Counted from the stretch's first letter, positions 10,691 through 22,047 are shown. The stretch is 64,000 nucleotides of DNA from Ursus arctos (GCF_023065955.2 NW_026623067.1:60086444-60150443), one strand, 5' to 3'. The notes: a model not told the origin generated them from the letters alone. Numbers and translations: made by a program.

Positions 10691-11037
10691 TAATGCTAAG
10701 TGAAATAAGTCAAGCAGAGAAAGACAATTATCATATGATTTCTCTCATCTATGGAACATAAGAACTAGGAAGATCGGTAGGGGAAGAAAGGGATAAAGAA
10801 AGGGGGGGTAATCAGAAGGGGGAATGAAGCATGAGAGACTGTGGACTCTGAGAAACAAACTGAGGGCTTCAGAGGGGAGGGGGGTGGGGGAATGGGATAG
10901 GCTGGTGATGGGTAATAAGGAGGGCACATACTGCATGGTGCACTGGGTGTTATACGCAACTAATGAATCGTCGGATTTTACATCAGAAACCAGGGCTATA
11001 CTGTATGGTGACTAACATAATATAATAAAAAAATATT
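10691..11037 (+). mobile_element. Young caniform L1, 5-prime truncated, with target-site duplication
   Basis: This holds the end of ORF2 ('cagagaaagacaattatcat', 'catctatggaacataagaac') and the caniform L1 3-prime UTR ('tgcactgggtgttatacgca', 'actgtatggtgactaacata', ending ataataaaaaa). It is flanked by a roughly 20-bp direct repeat taaaaatgagctgatattgg at 10671-10690 and, with one change and a longer A-run, at about 11038-11058. Only about 350 bp were copied in. Confidence 0.95.
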
Positions 11038-11140
11038 TAAAAAATGAGCTAATATTGGGACTAATATCCATAGAAGGTAAAAAAGACTTTGTGGTTCAAA
11101 ACAGACTAGGTTAATTGTCTACTTTACAACACACACATTT

Positions 11141-11290
11141 CAGTGAGTAGAGCATGCGACTCTTGATCACAGGGTGGTGAGTTCAAGCCCCACATTGGGC
11201 ACAGAGTTCACTAAAAAAAAAATAAAACAAAACAGTAGCTCTATTTAAAAATATATATATAATAAAATAAAAAAATAAAAAAAAATAAAA
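11141..11290 (+). mobile_element. tRNA-Lys-like SINE variant, 5-prime truncated
   Basis: Positions 11141-11205 resemble tRNA-Lys from the D arm onward: 'gtgagtagagcatgcgact', anticodon-loop-like 'ctcttga', B box 'gagttcaagcccc', then 'attgggca'. A long A-rich tail follows. It lacks the tRNA 5-prime acceptor strand and is not a functional tRNA gene. It differs from the usual Carnivora SINE by keeping a more tRNA-like body with no CT-rich segment. Flanking direct repeats acacacatt occur at 11131-11139 and about 11292-11300. Confidence 0.8.
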
Positions 11291-11302
11291 CACACACATT
11301 CA

Positions 11303-11465
11303 GGGTGCCTGGGTGGCTCAGTTGGTTAAGTGTCTGCCTTTGGCTCAGGTCATGATCCCAGGGTCCTGGGATTGAGCGCACATTGGGCTCTCCGTTCAGT
11401 GGCAAGCCTGCTTCTCCCTCTGCCTGCCATTCCCCCTGCTGTGCTCTCTCTCTGTGTGTGTCAAA

Positions 11466-11500
<35 letters not shown>

Positions 11501-11526
11501 AATCTTAAAAAAAAAGAAAGAAATGT
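11303..11526 (+). mobile_element. Carnivora SINE abutting the previous SINE
   Basis: A standard SINE from gggtgcctgggtggctcagt to a ten-unit (aaat)n and 'aatctta(n)gaaagaaa'. The flanking sequence aaaacacacacatt at 11287-11300 recurs as aaaacacacatatt at 11527-11540. It integrated exactly at the 3-prime target-site duplication of the SINE at 11141, which leaves three copies of the same target. Confidence 0.93.
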
Positions 11527-11850
11527 AAAACACACATATTCTCCAGAGGATTTAATAGGACCGATTGTAACATTCAATAACATTCAAATGCTCATTACAG
11601 AATCCAAAATTTCGATTCTATACAAAGAATCAAAACGAATGACCAATATGTAAACAAAAACAAAAACAAAACAACCCACAAAAAGTCAGGAAACAAAAAT
11701 CAACAGAATCAACAGAAGGCAATATTAAGATGACTTAGATGTTGAAATTATCAGAAAAAGACTTAAAGCAGCTATGATAACCATGTTCCATGAAGTGATG
11801 GTAAACACTCTTGAAATGAATAAAAAGAAATTTTCAGTAGAGTAGACATT

Positions 11851-12054
11851 ATGAAAAAGAAAAAAACAAAAATTTTAGGACTAAAAAACATAGTATATGA
11901 AGACCTGAACAAAACTATCAATCAACTTGGCATAATTGATATTTATAGAAAATCTGAGGCGACAACTGCTAAATACACATTATTTTTAAGTGCACATGGA
12001 ACATTCACCAAGGTAGATCATATCTTGGATCATAGAACAAACCTAAAAAATTAA
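11851..12054 (+). pseudogene. L1 ORF2 endonuclease C-terminal remnant
   Basis: The 67-codon frame contains IYRKSEATTAKYTLFLSAHG and TFTKVDHILDHRTNL. This corresponds to the end of the L1 apurinic-type endonuclease, including the conserved '(S/T)xxDH' motif whose histidine is catalytic. It is an isolated fragment of the old L1, with stops before and after. Confidence 0.85.
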
Positions 12055-12310
12055 ATAATTGAAGTCACACAAAATATGTTCTGTAGCCATAATGAAATTA
12101 TATAAGAAATCAATAACTGAAAGATATCTGGAAAATCAACAGATGTTTAGAAATTAAATAACAGATTTCTAAATACTTAATGGATCAAAGAAGATGTCAC
12201 AGGGGAAATTAAGAGTGTATTTTGAATAAAGTGAAGAGGAAAAGAGAACATACCGAAATTTATGGGAGGTGAGTAAGGCAGTGCTTAGAGTGAAAAATTA
12301 TAGCATTATA

Positions 12311-12495
12311 ATGGCTCAGTCAGTTAAGCATCTTCCTTCAGCTCAGGTCATGGTCCTGGGCTCCTGGGATTGAGTCCTTCATCAGGCTCCTTGCTCAGTG
12401 GGAGCCTGCTTCTCCCTCTGCCTGCCATTACCCCTGTTTGTGTGCTCTCTCTCTCTGACAAATAAATAAATAAATCTTAAAAAAAAAAAAAAAAA
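12311..12495 (+). mobile_element. Carnivora SINE, slightly 5-prime truncated
   Basis: It begins at atggctcagtcagttaagca, missing the first dozen bases of the SINE head, and runs through ctctctgacaaataaataaa to a 17-A tail. It interrupts the ORF2 region of the old L1. No clean target-site duplication was found. Confidence 0.9.
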
Positions 12496-12786
12496 GAAGA
12501 GAAAAAGGAAACCTCTCAAGGAAAAGCCTTAGTAATAATCTAAGCTTTCACGTCAAAAACCTAGAAAAAACATCCAAACCATACAGAAAAAATGGAAAGG
12601 AAGAAGAAAAACAAAACTTGCAGACGGTAACATCAATGGAACTAAAACCTGGTTCTTTGTAAAGGTTAAAAACATAATAAACCTCCACCTAAATTGATGA
12701 AGAAAAAGAGAAGACGCATATTACCAAAATCAGGAATGAAAGAGGAGATGTCAGTACAGATTCTACAGATATTAAAAGAATAAGGT

Positions 12787-13110
12787 ATGAGGTAGAAGTA
12801 AGGGTTTCGTGTTTTTGCATCTGGACAGCCAGTGGTTCCAGCACTATTTGTTAAAAAGACCATCAATTTTCCATTGAATTGCCTGTGCATCTTTGTCAAA
12901 AATCAATTAATTGTATTTATGTGGGTTAATTTCTGAACTCCTAGTCAGTTCCATGGATCTATATGGCTATCTTTTCAATATTTCCGTAGTATCTGGATTA
13001 CTGTAGCTTTATAGTAAGTCTTGAAATCAGGTTTTATGAATCTTCCAATTTTGCTCTCCTTTTTTGGAAATGTTTTAACTATTCCAGGCCCTTTGCATTA
13101 CCACATGAAT
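12787..13110 (-). repeat. L1 ORF2 fragment, inverted
   Basis: The motifs 'ccagcactatttgttaaaaa', 'gcctgtgcatctttgtcaaa', 'ttccatggatctatatggct' and 'ggattactgtagctttatag' are the reverse complement of the C-terminal half of L1 ORF2. Plus-strand L1 lies immediately left (ORF2 middle) and right (3-prime end), so the middle segment appears inverted in place or is a separate insertion. Confidence 0.85.
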
Positions 13111-13114
13111 TACC

Positions 13115-13505
13115 ATGAAATATTACACAGTAATAAAAATGAATGAACTGGTACACTTAAGAAACACTTAACGAAATAGATGAATCTCAAATGTATTATC
13201 TTAAATGAAATAGGACAGATTCAAAAGGTTAAATATTTTATAATTCCATTTATATGACATTTTGGAAAATCAAAACTGTAGAAACAGAGATCAGATTGGT
13301 GGTTGCCAGGGTGAGGGTTTGACTAGAAAGAGATAGCCTGAAGGAGTCTTGGTGGGGTATGTGGAGGGGAGGTGGAGGGAGGGAGTGGGGTTGATGAACT
13401 GTTTTTTATATGAATTGTGGTCATAGTTCATGATTGTATCCAATTGTGAGAACTGAAAGAACTATATAATAAAATGAGAGAAATTTACTGTATTTTATTT
13501 AAAAA
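13115..13505 (+). repeat. L1M-type 3-prime end
   Basis: The 3-prime order is 'gaaatattacacagtaataa', 'tgaatctcaaatgtattatc', 'tccatttatatgacattttg', 'cagattggtggttgccaggg', 'gaattgtggtcatagttcat' and an AT-rich end with 'ataataaaatgagaga'. This is the classic old mammalian L1 3-prime UTR. Confidence 0.85.
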
Positions 13506-13776
13506 TGAAATTTAAAAAATACTGTTTATTACTCATCTTTTATCTTTGCATGTATTGCTCAAGACTGAAAGACCCAAGTATGAAAATCTGTTTGGCTCAG
13601 TCCGATTGGTGACCATGCCTTAACTTTCAGGGGTGGGGAGAGGGAGTCTTGTGTAACTCTTGACTTCTTTAATTGGACTCCCACAAAGTTTTGTACACTT
13701 GGGAAGTTTCCCAAAATAGGGAGAATTGGAGGTGCCAGTGAGAGTAAAGATAAATGTCCATTAGAACATCTTAATC

Positions 13777-13986
13777 AGGGGCTCCTGGGTGGCTCAGTCA
13801 ATTTAGTGGCCTACTCTTGATTTCCGTTTAGGTCATGATCTCAGGGTCCTGGGATTGAGCCCTGTGTGGGGTTCTGCTCTCAGTGGGGAGTCTGCTTATT
13901 GCTCTCCCTCTACTCCTCCCCCAAATCATTCCCCCCCCAAAATAAGTAAATAAATAAATAAATAAATAAATAAATCTTTAAAAAAA
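13777..13986 (+). mobile_element. Carnivora SINE with target-site duplication
   Basis: A SINE from ggggctcctgggtggctcag to (aaat)n aatctttaaaaaaaa. The direct repeat agaacatcttaat (13764-13776) recurs as agaatatcttaat (13987-13999). The CT-rich segment carries a C-run ('ccccccccaaaa') not seen in sister copies. Confidence 0.93.
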
Positions 13987-14145
13987 AGAATATCTTAATT
14001 ACTACACAGCATGAGGATCAGGAGTTGTGTCTAGATCCAACTAACTTAATCCCCCTGGGAATGGTGTTGAGGTACAGTGAAGGCCCCCGATTTTGTCTTT
14101 GGAGGTAGTTCCAAGTTTTGTCTTTGGAGTGATCACTCATTTCAT

Positions 14146-14216
14146 TTTCTTTTTCTTTTCTTTTCTTTTCTTTTCTTTTCTTTTCTTTTCTTTTCTTTTC
14201 TTTTCTTTTCTTTTCT
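14146..14216. repeat. (TTTTC)n pentanucleotide microsatellite
   Basis: Roughly 13 near-perfect tandem TTTTC units. The flanks carry no recognisable SINE body, so its origin is unclear. The 82-codon open frame over it is a repeat artefact. Confidence 0.97.
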
Positions 14217-15185
14217 TTCCTCTCATGTTTACTTTATCTTTCTGCAGTCCCAATTTATAACCCAGTCCCTACTATCTATTTTCCCCACACCCTGTCTAGG
14301 AGAACTCCATCCCTTTCCACATTAGGGAGGCTTCATAGTCCTAAAATTCTTCTTGTGTTCTAAAAAGTCTGGTCTAAAAAGGTCTAAAAAGACCCTGAAT
14401 ACTGTAAGATTTCTTCTACTCATGCTTTGCTGGATATGAGGATGGGAGGGGTAGACAACGACATGTGTTTTGGTCTGTAGAGTATCCTAATTCTTAGTTT
14501 CACCAGTAGCAACCACACTTCATTTCCTTTTGAGTTACCCAAGGGCAAAGTGTACCATATTACAGCAAATATAATTTTTCTTTTCTAGTGACAAAAACAT
14601 TCTTTCTTACATGAGAAAGGTGTAACCCCTTATTAACATTTTTTTGAAACTTCTCCTTACAAAATAATCATCCTGGGCATTATTGGACTAAGTAACACTT
14701 GTCTCCTTCTAGTCTTGCTTTTATTAAAAAGGCCCCAAATTATGTTCTTTATGTTTTCCAAATATTTATCCAGGGTGGGTGATCTTACTCCACCTGATAA
14801 AATGTCAGTGAAAACTATTGATAAACGTAGCTTGCACATTTATATAATGGTCAGTTGCAGAAGCATATTTTTATGGGAGCACAATCAGAATTTCCTCTTC
14901 AAGCAGCCTTCCCAGAAGCCTGTTAGGTTAAATGGCTTCATCCTGTACTTTTATAGCAGCCTTCATATACATCTGTTTCATCACTTACTATGTTATACCG
15001 GGTTCTCTATTTATGTTTATGTTTCATCTTCCACACTAGATTGGCAGCATGTGTATCATATTCATGAGTTTTCAAAGTGTATTCGATAAGCTGCTACTAG
15101 ATATTATTAGGCTTTAAAAATACTTTTGTTGATACATATGATTGGGAATCATGATTAAACAGGTTTATTTACTGCAGGATCTCTC
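14217..15185. other. Unassigned interval
   Basis: No recognisable element. A 124-codon open frame (14715-15089, plus) lacks any domain, splice context or codon pattern I can identify, so I do not call it a gene. Confidence 0.4.
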
Positions 15186-15477
15186 AGAAACATTCATATA
15201 TTTATTGAGTACCCATTATGCCAACTGCCATCCTGGACCCTGGGAGAAGTCCACTGGCAGACATAAAAACAAGACACTGTTCTCCTAGAGCTTACATCCT
15301 GGTGGGGAAACACATGATAAGTAAATAAACAGAGGTATGATGTACTGAGTGGTGATAAGTGCCACGAGGATAAACAAAGCAAGTTGAGAAAATACAGAGT
15401 GATAGTCCGGGGTGAGGTCAGGTGGGGTAATTACATTGGATGGTGCTCAGGGAAACCTTCTTTAGTAAGATGACATT

Positions 15478-15612
15478 TGTGTGTTATACACAATTAATGA
15501 ATCATTGAACACTACATCAAAGACTAATGATGTACTGTATATTGGCTAACTGAACATAAAAAAAAAAGAGGGTGTTATACTCAACTAATGAATCATTGAA
15601 CTTTACATCAAA
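15478..15612 (+). mobile_element. Two consecutive truncated caniform L1 3-prime tails
   Basis: The first tail is at about 15480-15570: gttatacacaattaatgaat, tgtactgtatattggctaac, poly-A. It is followed directly by a second, shorter copy of the same terminus (15573-15612: ggtgttatactcaactaatg, tttacatcaaaataaata). Both are L1 3-prime ends of under 100 bp inserted into the L2. Confidence 0.8.
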
Positions 15613-15619
15613 ATAAATA

Positions 15620-15680
15620 AATGAAAGAAAGGAAAGAAAGAAAGAAAGAAAGAAAAGAAAGAAAGAAAGAAAGAAAAGAA
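15620..15680. repeat. (GAAA)n microsatellite
   Basis: A GAAA/GAAAA-rich tract immediately after the second L1 tail, probably grown from its poly-A. Confidence 0.95.
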
Positions 15681-16340
15681 ACAAGCAAACCTGGAAGACA
15701 CAGAGGAGGTGAGCCATGCAGATAGCTGGAGAAGGAATATTTAAGGGAAGAGTAAATATAAAAGCTCATATGAATACGCCTGATATGTTCCAGAATTGAC
15801 AAAGAAGCTGGTATACCAGGAATGGATTAATCTAGGAGGAAAGTGACAGGAAAAGAGGGAAAAGAGATGGGGTAGAGATAGGAGGAGGGCCAAGGGAGCA
15901 GAAAAATAGGCCATCTATGGTAGATCACGTGAACGTCATCCTTGGAACTTTGGCTTTTATGCTGAGTTAGATAGTGACAGATTGGTGGTGCATGGGCAGA
16001 GGAGAGACATAACTTGGGCTGTTGACAGTAGACTAAAGGGGAGAAGGAGAAAAGCACAGGAACAAGTTAGGAGGCTGGTGTAACAATTTAGAAGCCAGTT
16101 GGTGACGGCTTGAACGCAAAGAGATAGTGGTGGAGATGGCAAGAGGGTGACAAATTTATTTTCAATTAGACCCAGCAAGGATTTCTTGATGGATTGGATA
16201 TGGGTCTAAGAGAAAGGGAGGAGTCAAGGATGAGTCCAAGGATTTTATTTAGCTCAAGCAACTGGAAGAATAATGTTTCCATTTACTGAGATAGGGATAA
16301 CTGTGGGAGGCAAGGATTGTGGGAGAAAAGCCTGAGTCTT

Positions 16341-18660
16341 GACAAAGCCACCTGGGCTTTGGAGCACCACTGATGTGGGCACAATATGCATTGTGAGTAT
16401 CTAAGAGGGAATATAGTAGGCTGCACTTCTTAAATTTATTCTGTTCTATAACCTGTGCTTTATCTTATGATGTAGTGTTTCATGGCACATACCTTTGAAA
16501 TAAACATAATTGAACTGAATTAAACCAGAAGATGGTATAAAGAGAACACATCTGAGCAATATGCCATCATTAGTGAGTTTAATAATTACCAACATTCAAA
16601 TACGCTATGGTTTTCAGAAAGACCCTGCATGGAGGGGAAGAATTAGAAAGTTATTTTGCACTTTGATCAATTATAAAATGGTAAATATTATAAAGTAATA
16701 TGATTAATTTTTAGCACACGTATACAAGAACTTCTACATTCAAAAGAATACTACCTCTTTTGAAGTAGTCCCTTCAAATGGCTAAACACTTTTTCTAATG
16801 ATATTACAATTGGTCAAAATTTATTTGAAATCACACTTGGACTATCCTTCATAGACATAGTGCTTTGAGAATCCTTAGGGATGGTAAAATGTCTTTTGAG
16901 GTTGGATTTTAATTTCTAAACCTACCAAAAGTCATTCAGAGTCAAGCCAGATATAAATGGATAAATAAACTGAGAAATATTTTACTGTTAAATGTGAGTT
17001 TGGTCTGTAAGATTGAATTTCCCAATGGCTTTGAGAGACATTCTGAAGAAGGAATTCAAAAATATTTTTGAACAATGGTAATATCCCTGGAATAATTACA
17101 TTTCTTCCATGGTATCTGCCTTCATTTAGATATATACGCTTTGCAGCTGAACTGTCTACATTATAGTCACATGCTCAAAGTCAAACGAGTGATTCTAATT
17201 AACTTAAAAATGAGGGAAAATGGTAAAGAGGTGAAATTGGATTCCCACATGCTGATTCTCATCGCCCATCCTCTCTCCCTTTCCCTTTCTTTTCTTGGTC
17301 TGCAGTTTTGTACACAGAAATGCCATAAGACATTAAAACTGTCTTGATTGCTTTAAGTTGGGTGTGAACTACTTCTGTCCTGATAGTCTAGATAAGAGAA
17401 AGAAAGGGATAAGGATTCTTATGGATGAGGGTAGAAAAAATGAGTTTGTCTCCAAGATCTATTTTAGACTAAGAAATTAATACACCAAATGGGCCTGGCC
17501 TGATGCCTAATGTTTACTGTTTTCCAATTGGGTGCAAACATGTCTGTGAATTTTTGGTGGTGAGCCAGCTGCTCTGTACTCATTCTGGTTGATTAAAATG
17601 CTCTCAGTAGAGATTCTGTGCAGAATTGATCACTCTGTTTTTGCCTGTTGGGAAATGGGAACTACCATGACTTTTTAAGCTGAATGAAAAAAGTATTCCA
17701 TTTCAGTAAAGCTCTCTCAAATCCAAGGTTTCCAAATTTTTCAAAGTTGAAGGGCCCTCCTGGATTGTATCCCGTGCCACAGAACCCGAACCTATGCTTC
17801 ACGGGAAATGTTTTGGCCAAACCAGGAAGTAACAAAGTAGATTCCAATAAAATACTACTGTCTTAACCTACAGATTTTCCTGACCATCTAGAGATGCTTC
17901 ACATGCACAAGAGGAAAAAATTATGACTATGCATATACCTCTATCAAGAAGAGGGCAGGGATTTGTATCACTGAAACAGACACTTATTCTGGATATGGGT
18001 ATGAATTTGCCTTCCCTGATCACCATGCTTCTGCCAACAGCACTATTTGTGGACTTACAAAAATCTTTATTCATCATTATGGTAACCCACATAACATTTC
18101 TTTTCCCAAGGCACTCATTTTACGGCAAAGGAAGTAAGGGCATATAAAAGGCTAATTGTTTTCTCCCCTGCTCCCCCCTCAAGCAAGGAAATCTTTACAA
18201 GTGATTGGTGAGCAGTAGTAAAATTAATAAGGAATCATACTCATGTAGCCCAAAGAACTCAAGTCTTTATTATAACCTAAGGGGTTCTGTAAGTATAGCA
18301 GTGAAAATGGAATAAAGATTGATATCCTTACTTGATTTTAGTGAGACTCAAGTACAGAAAAATGAAATAACCCTGACCAAGATAATTCATCTGACATTGT
18401 TGAACTTGAATCGCTTCACTTCCTCTCACTTCTAATACACTCATCTCCCACATTTGTCATTTCCTTTCCTTCCATGTCTCCCTCCCCCACTCCCTCCCTT
18501 CCTCACCCTCTTCCCTCCACTTTCTGATTTCTCCTTCATATACCCTTAAATAGAGAGATTCCTCAATGTTCTGTCTCCAGCTTTCCCCAAACTTATTGAT
18601 TGCTTTCACTGTCATGGTTTCAAACCCTTCTTATTATAAAGCCTCCCAAATTTCCAGACT
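16341..18660. other. Long unassigned interval
   Basis: About 2.3 kb without a confident repeat, RNA gene or exon. There is a C/T-rich stretch near 18420-18550. Open frames of 60-74 codons around 17684-18147 overlap on both strands and show no domain. It may hold diverged ancient repeats that I cannot recognise by eye. Confidence 0.45.
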
Positions 18661-18670
18661 TACTATTTAA

Positions 18671-18866
18671 AGATTTTTTATTTATTCATTTGAGAGGGAG
18701 AAGGAGAGAGAGCAAGTGAGAGCAGGAGCAGGGGCGAAAGTCAGAGGGACAGGGGAAGCAGGCTCCCTGCTGACCAGGGTGCCTGATGAGGGGCTCCATC
18801 CCAGGACCCCGGGATCATGACCTGAGTTGAAGGCAGATGCTCAACCAACCAAGCCACCCAGGCACC
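18671..18866 (-). mobile_element. Carnivora SINE (minus)
   Basis: The reverse complement of the SINE: agattttttatttattcatt (inverted tail), a GA-rich segment, gggatcatgacctgagttga, and ccaagccacccaggcacc as the inverted head. An imperfect flanking repeat (ccagactta / ccagattt) is present. Confidence 0.92.
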
Positions 18867-19405
18867 ATGCCAGATTTCTTACCAAAGCTCACTTCTCCCT
18901 CCTAAGGTCAAATACTTTTAGATGTTTCTCCTTGTATATCACGGAGGCATCTCAAATTCAGTGTACCAAATATATTTATATTATGTCCCATAAAATCTGT
19001 TTCTTTTCATGGTTCACTCTCTTAACCTCATCATATGTAGTGGGTGCTTCAATGCCCCACCATGTCCCTCAGCTTTACTCTTATGTGCTTAAACCAACAT
19101 CAGACTTCCAGTATCTGCATCTCTGTGCTTGGGTACTTTATCTATAAACCTGGTAAGTGTTTCCCTCATGAGCTACCAGGCTAGAAATGACAGAGTGTGA
19201 ACAACCTGAACCAGTGACTGAGTTGTGTGTTTCATTACATTTCCTGGATTTCTTATTCTCTTCCCCACCATGGGATTATGTTCCAGTCTCCTATGATGGA
19301 AGTTGTTTTCACAATGCATTCTTTCTTGGCCACCTTCTCTTCTTTGCGTGACCTCCCCAGTCCCAAACCAGTGTTCCCTGCACCTCCAAATAAACTATTT
19401 GCTTC
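18867..19405. other. Unassigned interval
   Basis: I recognise nothing here. The 106-codon frame 18827-19147 begins inside the SINE and is not a gene. Confidence 0.4.
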
Positions 19406-19660
19406 TTAAAATTGGGATATAATTGACATATATCTTTATTAGTTATATATGGCATTTTCCCAAAGCCTTAGACATATAATAGTTTCGGGTGTACAGCATA
19501 ATGTTTCAATATATATTTATATTATGAAGTGATCACCACAGTAAATCTAGCTAACATCCATCACCACACATTTTTTTCTTGTGATGAGAACTTTTAAGAT
19601 CTCTCTTAGCAACTTTCAAATATATAATACAGTATTATCAACCTGTAGTGTAATTGTTTG
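19406..19660 (-). repeat. L1 3-prime UTR fragment (minus)
   Basis: The motifs 'attgggatataattgacata', 'tcgggtgtacagcataatgt', 'gaagtgatcaccacagtaaa', 'ctaacatccatcaccacaca' and 'tctcttagcaactttcaaat' are the reverse complement of the L1MA/L1PB-type 3-prime UTR. Confidence 0.85.
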
Positions 19661-20099
19661 CTTTTGAATCCATATCTCTGTGTCTGCTTCTGGGGAAATT
19701 CAAAGCAAGACTGTTGATGCCAAGATCCTAAGGAGCAGATTCTCAGGATGGGACTTATTAATTGGCCACTCACTGGACAATAAGGAACTGACTGCTGGAT
19801 GTAAGTGTGAGCTGGTGACTAGTCTTGGCATACTAAAACATAAAAATTACCAGGATTGTCACTGGTCATGAACTGGGAAAAGATACAGAGGGGATGCACT
19901 GCCTTATACATTCTCTCTAGCATTTGAAAGATATGGAGCAGTATTATTTATAAGGACTGTGGAATTACATTGCTTGTTGTTAAGTGCTATTGATGTGGTA
20001 AAAGAAAAAAACCCAATAGGCAAAGTTTTTCAACCACCAATTCAGGGTAAGGTATGAAAGCCAGAAAGGCAGAGTTTAAAAGCCTCTTGATATGTAGCT

Positions 20100-20990
20100 A
20101 TTAATCTGGTGATTATCTTTTCTTCTGTCTGTAATGGAAGGAAGGAATGGAGAGCATTAAGCACTCAGACTGTACTCTCAGGGCCATATTCACTCTTCTG
20201 CTGTCTGTTGTAACATAGGTCCAAAGGGTTTCGGATCATTTGGATGTTCCACATAACTCACATTGGTCTATCATATTGTTGATATCATATTAATTAAACC
20301 CGAGAAGCAGGATATGGCAAGTATTCTGGTTACCCTGATAAGACACATATCTTTGTAGGAGATAAATCCTAGAAAGATTTTAGGGGTCTGTCATACTGAT
20401 GAAGTTCCTAAGGGTCCAACAAAATGAAACATACCCAGGCATCCCCTTCAAAGTAAAGTACACAAATCACTGTATCTTATACATCTCTTGGTAGGCCTCT
20501 TTGATTTGGAATTTAGGACATACCTCTCAGGAATTCTGCTCCAACACATTTGTCTGCTTTGGAAGCCTACCAATTTTGAATAAGTTCCAAGGAAAGAGAG
20601 ACTCTACAATAGGTTGAAGTGGCTTCTAGAGTACATTCCTTGCTGCCACCAGTATCCTTGGTACTTGGGGTACAGTGTGGAGTCTCTGTAAAGCCCCAGT
20701 AGGATAGTTGTAGCAAAGATTCTTAGGGTTCTGGAAACAGTGTCTTGCCATCTGCATCAGACAATTAGCCATCATTCCAAAATAAGCTCCCAGAATGCTA
20801 CTGAGCCCTTGTAGAAACTAAGTAAGTACATGATCTTGATCAAGTAACTATATGATCAGAAATGCCTAGCATGAACTGGGCACTGTCAGGGCCACTGAGG
20901 CATAAGGTCAAGTGGACACAATAGAAATCAATCATATACTTAAGGTAAACATTCAAGATTGTTCCAAGTAATTAACAGACCCCCCCCAAA
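20100..20990 (+). repeat. Possible ERVL-type internal fragment (tentative)
   Basis: The stretch around 20400-20960 ('gaactgggcactgtcagggc', 'ggtcaagtggacacaataga') reminds me of internal sequence from ERVL-type elements. I see no intact reading frame, no active-site motif and no LTR beside it. This is a weak recollection, so the region should be treated as unassigned unless a repeat library confirms it. Confidence 0.25.
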
Positions 20991-22033
20991 CCACCTACTT
21001 TTTTTATATAAATGACTTTTTCTTACTCCCCTACCAAACTAAGGGGCCATCTAATCAATCAGTTATGGTAAAAGAAGTGATGGGTCACCTAGCTGGTGGG
21101 AAGCATTATTTCACACCCTGGACTCTGAGTCTGGAATCAGCATTCTCAAACATGGCATTGCCTTCCTTGTTTTCTCTCCATCATTAATTGAAAAACACCA
21201 ATGTATGATCTGCATAATTCATAAATGACACATGGATACCCTATGAAATGGTTTGAGAAACACTGAGAATATCTAGATGGTGTACTTTTTAAAATTCAGA
21301 AAACCTGTTTTTTAAAAACCAACAGTAACTTCTGAATTCAGACCTTAACCAGTGTACCCATTGCACTGAACAAGAGTCATTGAATAGAGTGTAGTCATAA
21401 AGCAATTTTATTCCTTTGGTCAAACCCATACGGTAGACTAGTTTCTTCTCTCTCTTGGACACAATTTCTGGTAGACCCAGAACCTTTTCCTCTTGCACAT
21501 AGATACTGATTACTCTTGGTCACATACACATACGTACATGCATCCAAAGCAGTTTAATTTCAGGAATTTGAAAATCAACTCTTGTGTAATAATTAAAACT
21601 CTAAACTCGAAGGTAAAGCTCCTTTTTCTCCCATGGTTTGGGCCTACAGTTGGAAAGGTAGCTGAGATGGTGCTTTGAAATTATCCTTCCCCAGGTCCTG
21701 TGCTGGACTTTTTCAGGGAGGGTGGGGTCAGGGAAGGACTTTTTTCCTGGGACTGTCGCGACCTGAGGTGGCACTCTCTGGGTATGGTGGGTGTCAAAGC
21801 TGATTCTCCATGGACTTGGTAGATCTTCAAAACTGACTCTCTTGGATGCATTTGTGGGTTCCTTTGAGACACCTCATACCTGGCAATTTTTTTCATCTGA
21901 AGTTCCGTAAATGTGAGGGAACTGATCTTTCTCCAAACTGACCAGCCCCTTCAACCCTTAGACATCTGCGTCTGCTGGTTTCCTCCTGCTTCCTTCCATT
22001 GAGGCAAATTTGCCACTAGCAGGGAGCTCTTTT
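20991..22033. other. Unassigned interval
   Basis: No gene or confident repeat. A C-run is present at 20981-20988. Overlapping short frames on both strands carry no domains. Confidence 0.4.
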
Positions 22034-22040
22034 GGGCATG

Positions 22041-22047
<7 letters not shown>

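Larger units (their letters stand above)
9790..12785 (+). repeat. Old L1 (5-prime UTR to ORF2), heavily interrupted
   Basis: Pieces in order on the plus strand read like one old L1. There is a 5-prime-region-like stretch (about 9790-10670, tentative), a stretch near 11725 ('acttagatgttgaaattatc', 'acttaaagcagctatgataa'), an endonuclease C-terminal frame at 11851-12054, a middle ORF2 section at 12055-12310, and a later section ('ggttctttgtaaaggttaaa', 'gaatgaaagaggagatgtca') at 12498-12785. Younger L1 and SINE insertions at 10691, 11141, 11303 and 12311 interrupt it. Coding capacity is lost. Confidence 0.65.
15186..16340 (-). repeat. L2 LINE 3-prime region (minus), interrupted
   Basis: On the minus strand this reads like the long non-coding L2 3-prime region. 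Plus-strand landmarks are 'tatttattgagtacccatta' (15200), 'gagcttacatcctggtgggg', 'gtgataagtgccacgagga', then after an interruption 'ggaggtgagccatgcagata', 'aactttggcttttatgctga', 'ttcttgatggattggatatg', 'ggagtcaaggatgagtccaa' and 'catttactgagataggga'. The order is continuous over about 1.15 kb apart from an insertion at 15478-15686. Confidence 0.75.

Noticed and set aside
11141..11205. Possible functional tRNA-Lys gene
   Set aside because: Acceptor 5-prime strand is absent, mismatches are present, and a retroposon A-rich tail plus target duplication follows.
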